Below, piece after piece: positions 1-5,374 of a stretch of 11,481 bases of DNA; position 1 is the stretch's first letter, and every line of letters starts with the position of its first letter. The stretch lies in the NCBI GenBank assembly GCA_018241865.1, contig JAFECY010000106.1, forward strand, positions 1 to 11,481, given 5' to 3'. Source of the DNA: Pseudomonadota bacterium (GTDB lineage Bacteria > Pseudomonadota > Gammaproteobacteria > Burkholderiales > Burkholderiaceae_D). Below the pieces are notes generated by a model, which was not told the DNA's origin, made no database searches, and saw only the letters and a program-made list of their open reading frames with translations. A program made the translations under genes and the position numbers.

Positions 1-93
1 GTGGCCGAGCGTGGCGAAAAAGCCGGCGAGGTTGGTGGCGAAGGTGCTTTTACCGACGCCGCCCTTGGGGTTGGCAATGACGAAGACTGGCAT
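1..93 (-). CDS. ParA/MinD-family ATPase, N-terminal fragment
   Basis: Only the first 31 codons are inside the window; the gene continues past base 1. The ATG is at 93-91, and the translation opens with a beta strand (MPVFVIANP) running straight into the deviant Walker A motif KGGVGKST (residues 10-17), which carries the signature lysine K10 as well as K15. This is the hallmark of the ParA/MinD/Soj and CobB/CobQ-like P-loop superfamily. Such ATPases position plasmids, chromosomes, chemotaxis clusters or flagella, and automatic pipelines often label them cobyrinic acid a,c-diamide synthase because of the shared fold. The gene is codirectional with the B12 transport operon, and the 60-nt gap shows no clear terminator, so read-through is possible. 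The family is secure; the subfamily and any link to B12 cannot be decided from this fragment. Confidence 0.85.
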   Translation of the reverse strand, partial: MPVFVIANPKGGVGKSTFATNLAGFFATLGH

Positions 94-153
94 GATCCCG
101 ATAATCCCTTGCTTGAAATTCCGGCAAGAATATCACGCCCGTCGTCATCGCCC

Positions 154-912
154 TCAGTAAGGAATGAAGCTGCGCACGCCGCCGCTTTCCTGCTGCTCGA
201 AGCGACAATCGAAGGCTTGCTGCAGGTTCTCGACGGTCAAGACATCGTCCACGCTGCCGAGCCAGTGTCGCCCTTCGGCCAGCAACAACACGTGGGTGGC
301 GAAACGTGCGGCGAGGTCGATGTCGTGGCAGCTCGATACCACCGCGTGATCGGCGCACAGTTCGCGGATCATGCGCATCATCGCCAGTTGTTGCGCCACG
401 TCCTGATGCGCGGCCGGTTCGTCCATCAACATCAATTGCGGCGCTTGCACCAGCAGAGCCGCCAGCGCCACGCGTTGACGCTCGCCGGCCGACAGGGTCA
501 GGACATCCATCTGCGCTTTGTGCGTCAGCCCGACGCGTTGCAGCGCCGCTTCGGCGGCGACCTGGTCTTCCGCGCTATCCCAGATGCGACCGATGCGATA
601 CGGCGTGCACCCCACCAACACGGTCGCCAGCGCAGTGCACGAAAAAACATCGATCTGTTGCTGCGACATGAAGCCGCGCTGCAGCGCTAGGGCTTCTGCA
701 GCCAGCGCCGGCAGCGGTTTCTCATCCAGTAGCACCTGCCCGGCAGATGGCGGCAGCAAGCCGCACAAAACGTGCAGCAAGCTGGTCTTGCCGACACCGT
801 TCTGGCCGAGGATGCACCACAACTGGCCGCGCTCGACTTGCCAGTCGAGGCCGGCGATCAAGCTCTGGCCGCCTGCCGCCACGTCCAATTTTTCGGTTCG
901 CAATACGCTCAT
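154..912 (-). CDS. btuD: cobalamin ABC transporter ATP-binding protein (BtuD type)
   Basis: This is a 252-residue cytoplasmic ATPase that would drive corrinoid import through the adjacent FecCD permease. All ABC signatures are visible in order: Walker A GQNGVGKT (36-43), Q-loop around Q84 (FMSQQQ), signature LSAGERQR (140-147), Walker B LMLMDEP (160-166) and H-loop histidine H196 in SSCHD. The D-loop reads AAHQD instead of the more usual SALD. Length fits the BtuD/FhuC/FepC branch. The ATG at 912-910 overlaps the stop of the permease gene as ATGA, which implies translational coupling and a shared complex. The substrate is assigned from context: the operon begins with a cobalamin riboswitch and a TonB-dependent receptor. 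Sequence alone would also allow siderophore or haem. Downstream, 60 nt separate it from a ParA-type gene, with no obvious T-tailed hairpin between them. Confidence 0.93.
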   Translation of the reverse strand: MSVLRTEKLDVAAGGQSLIAGLDWQVERGQLWCILGQNGVGKTSLLHVLCGLLPPSAGQVLLDEKPLPALAAEALALQRGFMSQQQIDVFSCTALATVLVGCTPYRIGRIWDSAEDQVAAEAALQRVGLTHKAQMDVLTLSAGERQRVALAALLVQAPQLMLMDEPAAHQDVAQQLAMMRMIRELCADHAVVSSCHDIDLAARFATHVLLLAEGRHWLGSVDDVLTVENLQQAFDCRFEQQESGGVRSFIPY

Positions 913-1901
913 GTCCGCCCTTTCGCCAGCAGCACCAGAAACACCGGCACACCCACCAGCGCCGTGACCACGCCGACCGGCAACTGTACCGGCGCGACCA
1001 CCATGCGCGCCAGCAGGTCGGCCAAGGTCAACGCGATGCCGCCGCCCAGCGCCGAGGCCGGCAGCAGCAGGCGCTGATCGTTGCCGAACAGCAGCCGCAA
1101 GGCGTGCGGCACCACCAGACCGATGAAACCGATGGTGCCGGCAACCGCCACTGCGACCGCAGTCGCCAGCGATGCCGCCAGCAAGGTCAGCGCCCGCAGG
1201 CGCAGCACGCGCACGCCAAGCAATTGCGCGGCGGCGTCGCCGTGCGCCAGCACGTTGAGGCGGGCGGCGTTAATGCACGCCCAAAGCAGGACGATGCCCA
1301 GCGTCGCCCAAGCCGCGCCGTACCAAAGCGCGTTTTCCAGATCGCCCATCAGCCAGAACACCATGCCGCGTATGTGCGTGTCGGGCGCCATGCTGAGCAA
1401 GAGCGTAATCAACGCGCCGAAGCCGGCGGCGATCATCACGCCGGTCAGGATCAAACGCACGCCGGCCGAGGCGTGAAAGGCGGATGGCGTCAGCCGCAAC
1501 AAAGCACCGCGCGCTAAGCCGAACAAGAGGCCGATCGCCAGCAAGGCACCGGCCAGTGCGCCGATTTGCAGCAGCCACTGTCCACCCATCACGGCAGCGG
1601 GCGTAAGCAACAACATACCCAATGCACCAGTCGCCGCGCCGCCCGAGATGCCGAGCACATAAGGGTCGGCCAGCGGATTGCGCAGCAAGAGTTGCATCAA
1701 ACCACCGGACAGCGCCAGCAAGCCGCCGACCGCGAACGCCGAGAGCGCGCGCGGCAGGCGAAGCTGCCAGAAGATATCGGCAATTTGCGCGGCAGGCAAA
1801 GCACAGCCGCTACTGCCGCACAAGATGGCTGCAGCAAGGCTAGCCGCTGCCAACAATATCAGCAGGGCTAAAAGGACAAGCGCTTGACGGGGCAATATCA
1901 T
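909..1901 (-). CDS. btuC: cobalamin ABC transporter permease (BtuC type, FecCD family)
   Basis: This 330-residue, very hydrophobic inner-membrane protein is the channel subunit of a type II ABC importer; two copies would pair with two copies of the ATPase encoded just downstream. Family hallmarks are present: RLPR at 48-51 leading into a helix, RNPLADPYVLGISGGA at 74-89, the cytoplasmic coupling segment around AAAQLLGV (223-230), GTIGFIGLVVPHALR at 255-269, and a C-terminal PVQLPVGVVTALVGVPVF helix (304-321). Length equals the family norm of about 330 residues. The ATG at 1901-1899 is preceded by an AAGG about 6 nt upstream. It lies 61 nt after the receptor gene, and its stop overlaps the ATPase start. 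Two cysteines (C28, C33) lie after the first helix, on the likely periplasmic side. A binding protein (BtuF) is required for transport but is not encoded in this window. Confidence 0.93.
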   Translation of the reverse strand: MILPRQALVLLALLILLAAASLAAAILCGSSGCALPAAQIADIFWQLRLPRALSAFAVGGLLALSGGLMQLLLRNPLADPYVLGISGGAATGALGMLLLTPAAVMGGQWLLQIGALAGALLAIGLLFGLARGALLRLTPSAFHASAGVRLILTGVMIAAGFGALITLLLSMAPDTHIRGMVFWLMGDLENALWYGAAWATLGIVLLWACINAARLNVLAHGDAAAQLLGVRVLRLRALTLLAASLATAVAVAVAGTIGFIGLVVPHALRLLFGNDQRLLLPASALGGGIALTLADLLARMVVAPVQLPVGVVTALVGVPVFLVLLAKGRT

Positions 1902-1962
1902 GCGAACCTTAGAGGTGCGGCTGCCACTTCAGCAAGCCGGCGGCGCAATGGCAAACACGCGA

Positions 1963-4020
1963 TTAAAAGCGATACTCTGCACTCACATACGCATTTCGCC
2001 GGTCTTCCGGGTAAGCATTGAAGCGCGACGGCGTTGCTGAAATATTGGTCACCGCGTAGGTATAGTACGCCTTGTCGAATAGATTATTGATACCGGCGGC
2101 AAGACGCCATGCGCCTATGTCATGACTAATCTTCACGTCGCTGACTGTGTAGCTCGGCATGCGGCGGAAGTTATTTGCCTGGTCATTGTCGTAACGCTGC
2201 GAGCCGACATAGGTGATATTGAAAGTCAGGCGCGTCGCAGCAGTTGCCTGCCACCCTAGGTTGGCACTGAGACGATCCTTGGGCACCAGCGGTACATCCT
2301 TGCCGGCCAGATCGACGGTGAATGGCGCGAAACCGAGATCACCATCAAACCCTGTATACGTGCCGGAACGGAAGCGCGCCTGAGTATGGGCATAGTTCAC
2401 GGCCAGATCGACCGATTTGGCAACGACAAACTTACCTTCCAGCTCAAGCCCGCGACGCTTGGTCGGCGGCAGGTTCGTATTGATACCTGTGTAAGGCTCG
2501 TAATGGATTTCATCGTCGATATCCATGTCGAACAGGCCGATGCGCAGGCTCGCTCCTTTCGTACGCCATTGCATGCCCACTTCGCGCTCGTTCGAGCGTT
2601 GCGGCTTGAGCAAAGTCAGGTTACAAGGCGCGAACTGGCAACGGTTTTCGTCGATGTTCGCCAGACGGAAGCTCCGGCCTACTCTGCCATAAGCAGAATA
2701 TCCGCCGCCAAGTTCCTGCTGCAGGGCAATTTCATGGGCATTGAGTCCAAAATCCACAGTCGTTTTCGGGCGCGGAGTAATGTTGTCCTGATCGCTCTGG
2801 GACACGTTTTCGTGCCGCACGCCCAAGCTCAGGCGAGTACCAGACGCAAACAGCAATTCGTCACGAACATAAACTGCCCGGCTCTGCTGGCTGCCGATCT
2901 GATTCTGACTCGATAAAAAGCCAGTGCCGAGCGTCTTATTCGTATAAGACCAATCGCTCCAGTCGAAGCCGAGAGTCAGCTTGTTGTTCACGCTGCCCAT
3001 GTCTGTTTCCCATAACAGGCGTGGTGAAACGGAAGTCATGCCGACGTCGGTGTCTGCCCGGCTGGTTCCGGCACCGGCGATCGAGCCAAAGGACGTGCCA
3101 TTCTTGTCGCGCCGCACCACATCTGCCGCCAGCGTCACCTCGCCTAAGCGTTTTTCCCCGCGCAAGGAAAACACCCGGCTATCGCTGTTCACATAATCAT
3201 CCGGCGTAGTGGCACCGCGTGGATCGGTCACAAGCTGCGTTTGCGTGCGGACGCCGGGCAAGCGGGAACGCTGATTATCCGCGTTGAAGTTAAACGCAAT
3301 GAATTCATCTCGTCCGCCAAAGCGCAGTTCGCCGCTGACATTATTCAGTTCGGCACGGCTATTGGCGCGGTAGCCATCTTTTTCATAATGCGCTGCGTTC
3401 AGCCGCATTCCCTTGGTGCCATCGCCGACCTGCACGCCGGCACGCACATCACGCAAGCCGTAGCTGCCCGTCAGTACAGACACGTTGCCGCTCACGCCCC
3501 GCTGGACTGGAGAACGGGTGATGATATTGATCGTGCCGCCGACGGCGCCGGCGCCATACAGAACGGTGCCAGCACCGCGCAGGATTTCGATGCGTTCGAT
3601 GGAATCCATCGGAATCGAGGAAATGCGCGCGGCCACTCCTTCGTTTTCCGAAAGGCGCTGGCCATTGACCAGCACGAGAGTATTTTGGCTGGCGGTCACG
3701 CCGAAGCCGCGCAAGTCCAGCGGCGCATCGGGCAGGCCCGTCAGGCTGTTGCGGGTATTGACGCCGCCGATTTTACCCAGCACTTCGGCCAGCGTGGTTG
3801 CCGAACTGTTGCGGATGTCGTTCGCCGTGATGACTTGGGCTGCAATCGGAAACTGATCGGCTTGCGACTCGAAGCGCGAAGCCGTGACCACTATCGGCGG
3901 CAGCGTTTGTTCGACAGGCGTCTGTGCCATTGCCACTGGCGAGCCAAGCAAGATAAAAAAGGAACTGACAGCGCGCACGCGGCGCGAACCGGTGATACCG
4001 GGAATAGCGATAAAGGTCAT
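1963..4020 (-). CDS. btuB: TonB-dependent outer membrane cobalamin receptor (BtuB type)
   Basis: This is a 685-residue outer-membrane receptor expected to bind cobalamin or another corrinoid and import it using TonB energy. A signal peptide spans residues 1-32 (basic RR segment, hydrophobic core, probable cleavage after AMA, before Q33). A TonB box follows at IVVTAS (43-48), then a plug domain (about 50-170) that ends in the typical YGAGAVGGTINIITR stretch, then a 22-strand-type barrel. Late barrel hallmarks are NLFDKAYYTYAV (646-657) and a C-terminal phenylalanine (AEYRF), the signal for BAM insertion. C461 and C466 probably form a disulfide in an extracellular loop. The ATG at 4020-4018 was chosen because the signal peptide starts there; the frame stays open upstream to an ATG at 4167, but that stretch is riboswitch leader. 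No strong Shine-Dalgarno is seen at 4020. The gene is preceded by a cobalamin riboswitch, which gives the substrate. Confidence 0.94.
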   Translation of the reverse strand: MTFIAIPGITGSRRVRAVSSFFILLGSPVAMAQTPVEQTLPPIVVTASRFESQADQFPIAAQVITANDIRNSSATTLAEVLGKIGGVNTRNSLTGLPDAPLDLRGFGVTASQNTLVLVNGQRLSENEGVAARISSIPMDSIERIEILRGAGTVLYGAGAVGGTINIITRSPVQRGVSGNVSVLTGSYGLRDVRAGVQVGDGTKGMRLNAAHYEKDGYRANSRAELNNVSGELRFGGRDEFIAFNFNADNQRSRLPGVRTQTQLVTDPRGATTPDDYVNSDSRVFSLRGEKRLGEVTLAADVVRRDKNGTSFGSIAGAGTSRADTDVGMTSVSPRLLWETDMGSVNNKLTLGFDWSDWSYTNKTLGTGFLSSQNQIGSQQSRAVYVRDELLFASGTRLSLGVRHENVSQSDQDNITPRPKTTVDFGLNAHEIALQQELGGGYSAYGRVGRSFRLANIDENRCQFAPCNLTLLKPQRSNEREVGMQWRTKGASLRIGLFDMDIDDEIHYEPYTGINTNLPPTKRRGLELEGKFVVAKSVDLAVNYAHTQARFRSGTYTGFDGDLGFAPFTVDLAGKDVPLVPKDRLSANLGWQATAATRLTFNITYVGSQRYDNDQANNFRRMPSYTVSDVKISHDIGAWRLAAGINNLFDKAYYTYAVTNISATPSRFNAYPEDRRNAYVSAEYRF

Positions 4021-4116
4021 GTGAGGATGTCGATAAAAAGCCCCGCGCCTGCCTCCCCGCAAGCACGGATTACACAAAGCATCGAGCAAGATGGATCGAA
4101 ATGAAACGGAAGAAAA

Positions 4117-4132
4117 TACGCCGGAAGGCGCA
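4117..4132 (-). terminator. candidate expression-platform hairpin of the riboswitch
   Basis: On the minus strand the leader reads TGCGCC-TTCC-GGCGTA followed by TTTTCTT: a 6-bp stem (one G-U pair) with a 4-nt loop and a U-rich tail. It lies between the B12 box and the btuB start, where a riboswitch terminator would be expected. Just upstream, GGCG (4134-4137) can instead pair with the same CGCC arm (GGCG-TCTG-CGCC), so the two hairpins exclude each other. The stems are short, so control at translation initiation remains possible. Confidence 0.35.
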
Positions 4133-4177
4133 GACGCCGATACATGTCGCGAACACCCCGTCCGCATGCTTCACCCG

Positions 4178-4377
4178 TTCTGGCCGGTATCCGGGCTGAC
4201 AAGTCGAACCGCTTCACCTTCCCATGCGCGTACGCACAGTGGTATTGATGCGGCCTGTACGGCAGAACCGTACGCTTGTTTACCGTTGCGGGGGCAGCAC
4301 ACGCGCGCGATGGATTGTGACCATCACCTCGTGTTTCCCGTTTAACCGCGCGTCACGAAAGACGCGCGGGCACCAGA
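4178..4377 (-). ncRNA. cobalamin (AdoCbl-type) riboswitch
   Basis: The leader RNA of the btuB operon, read on the minus strand, shows the conserved blocks of the cobalamin riboswitch in order. GGTGCC (about 4376-4371) is followed by a perfect 9-bp variable hairpin (4346-4369, CCGCGCGTC with a 6-nt loop), then the GGGAAACACGAGGTG block (4338-4324) and the near-invariant core GCTGCCCCCGCAACGGTAA (4298-4280). A GTACGG stem-loop follows (4257-4273), then CCACTG with GGGAAGG (about 4243-4216), and finally the B12 box AGCCCGGATACCGGCC (4196-4181) near the 3' end. Known members bind adenosylcobalamin and then repress downstream uptake genes. About 160 nt separate the B12 box from the btuB ATG, room for an expression platform. 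It begins only a few nucleotides after the predicted transcription start. Confidence 0.96.
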
Positions 4378-4389
4378 ACGCAGGCCGCC

Positions 4390-4419
4390 AGTGTAATGGT
4401 TCCTGCCGTACCGGGTCAA
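4390..4419 (-). promoter_or_regulatory. sigma70-type promoter of the riboswitch-btuBCD operon
   Basis: On the minus strand, TTGACC (4419-4414) and TACACT (4395-4390) are separated by 18 bp. The predicted start, near 4383, is just ahead of the first conserved riboswitch block, exactly where the leader should begin. The match is by eye only, but the position supports it well. Confidence 0.6.
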
Positions 4420-4450
4420 ATTGCGTTCTGTGACGCCCTCAAATTCGTTA

Positions 4451-4485
4451 AAAACTGTGTCCCGGCCATGTCACAAAACTGTGTC
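4451..4485 (+). repeat. direct repeat AAAACTGTGTC x2 in the btuB-cheZ divergent region
   Basis: The 11-mer AAAACTGTGTC occurs exactly at 4451-4461 and 4475-4485, 24 bp apart start to start. The second copy is also half of an imperfect dyad, GtCACA-N4-TGTGtC (4470-4485). The pair lies upstream of the -35 boxes of both diverging promoters: about 15 bp from the cheZ one and about 30 bp from the btuB one. A regulator-binding site is a reasonable guess; a remnant mobile-element end is an alternative. I recognise no specific regulator. Confidence 0.45.
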
Positions 4486-4500
4486 GGAAGCGGCATGTGC

Positions 4501-4531
4501 TTGACCACAGGCAGATTTTCTTAGGTATGAT
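4501..4531 (+). promoter_or_regulatory. candidate sigma70 promoter for cheZ-cheA
   Basis: TTGACC (4501-4506) and TATGAT (4526-4531) both match the consensus well, but the spacer is 19 bp, at the long end of the functional range. Transcription would start near 4538, about 50 nt before the cheZ ATG. I saw no flagellar sigma28-type box (TAAA with GCCGATAA) in the region, so this module may not be under flagellar class III control. Confidence 0.45.
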
Positions 4532-4588
4532 TGTTCATCCCCCGCCGGCCGTTGCGGAAAAACAAAGAACGATGGAGACCTGCTTCCC

Positions 4589-5374
4589 ATGTCCGACGAT
4601 CTTGACGCTCTATTTGACGAAATTTCCGCGCAGCGCGCCCAAACGATCAGCGCTGCCGAACCTGCCGCCGGCACGCAAACCACGCCCGCTGCCGAAGCCG
4701 CTGAGGAAGCGTCCGAACATTCCGTTTTACTCGACGACGAAAAACTTGCCTCCGATGTCGCCTACGACAATTTGAACCAGCAAGGCAAACCGATGTATGA
4801 ACGCTTGGGTGGCATCGTGCGTCTGCTGCACGATTCGCTGCACGAATTGGGTTACGACCGTTCGCTGTCGGAAGTGGCGTCCCAAATCAGCGACGCCCAA
4901 GGCCGGCTGGAACACGTTGCCAGCCTGACCGAAAAAGCCGCCAACAAAGTCTTGAACACCATCGACGAAGGCATGCCCTTGCAGGAAGAACTGGGCAAGA
5001 CCGCCAGACAGATGGATGAACGCTGGGCGCAACTGCTCGAGGGAAAAATGAGCATCGAGGATTTCAAGGTGCTGGCCTTCGATTCCAAACAATTCACCAG
5101 CCATGTCGCCAACGCCACCGAAGCCGAGAAGTCGCGATTGCTCGACATCATGATGGCGCAGGATTTTCAAGACATCACCGGCCAGTTGATTAAAAAAATC
5201 GTCGGCATCACCCAGAAAGTTGAACACGAGTTAGCGCAACTCCTGCTCGACAATGCGCCGCCAGAATTAACGCAGGTCATCAAAGATACGTCAGAAAATC
5301 TGATGCAAGGCCCCACCACCAGTGCTCTGGCGCAAAACGACGTTGACAGCCTGCTGGAAGGACTGGGCTTCTAA
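4589..5374 (+). CDS. cheZ: CheY-P phosphatase CheZ
   Basis: This 261-residue cytoplasmic protein should accelerate dephosphorylation of CheY-P. The CheZ core is a long helical hairpin (about 60-215), strongly conserved around MMAQDFQDITGQLIKKIV. Within it, D195 and Q199 align with the E. coli catalytic pair Asp143 and Gln147. The C-terminal tail QNDVDSLLEGLGF (249-261) matches the CheY-binding helix of classical CheZ. Residues 17-45 form an Ala/Glu/Thr-rich linker. The first ten residues (MSDDLDALFD) resemble the same docking helix, which is unusual. A GGAG at 4574-4577 lies 11 nt before the ATG. The stop TAA overlaps the cheA start (TAATG, 5372-5376), so the two proteins are probably made in step. 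No cheY is present nearby. Confidence 0.96.
   Translation: MSDDLDALFDEISAQRAQTISAAEPAAGTQTTPAAEAAEEASEHSVLLDDEKLASDVAYDNLNQQGKPMYERLGGIVRLLHDSLHELGYDRSLSEVASQISDAQGRLEHVASLTEKAANKVLNTIDEGMPLQEELGKTARQMDERWAQLLEGKMSIEDFKVLAFDSKQFTSHVANATEAEKSRLLDIMMAQDFQDITGQLIKKIVGITQKVEHELAQLLLDNAPPELTQVIKDTSENLMQGPTTSALAQNDVDSLLEGLGF

Noticed and set aside
1..690. A 229-codon open frame on the plus strand starting with GTG at base 1
   Set aside because: It is antisense to the ParA-type start and btuD, both with clear Walker motifs, and its composition is that of a complementary-strand shadow.
3241..4104. A 287-codon open frame on the plus strand
   Set aside because: It is antisense to the btuB plug and signal-peptide region; the receptor on the minus strand is unambiguous and this frame shows no motif.
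4021..4167. N-terminal extension of btuB from the ATG at 4167
   Set aside because: The added residues would place a 49-residue charged stretch before a normal signal peptide, and the DNA is riboswitch leader.
4346..4369. Perfect 9-bp inverted repeat (CCGCGCGTC, 6-nt loop) as a terminator
   Set aside because: It falls where the variable stem of the cobalamin riboswitch belongs and is not followed by a T-run on either strand.
4440..4540. Sigma28 flagellar promoter upstream of cheZ
   Set aside because: A TAAA occurs at 4449-4452, but no GCCGATAA-like box lies at the right distance; the sigma70-like pair at 4501-4531 fits better.
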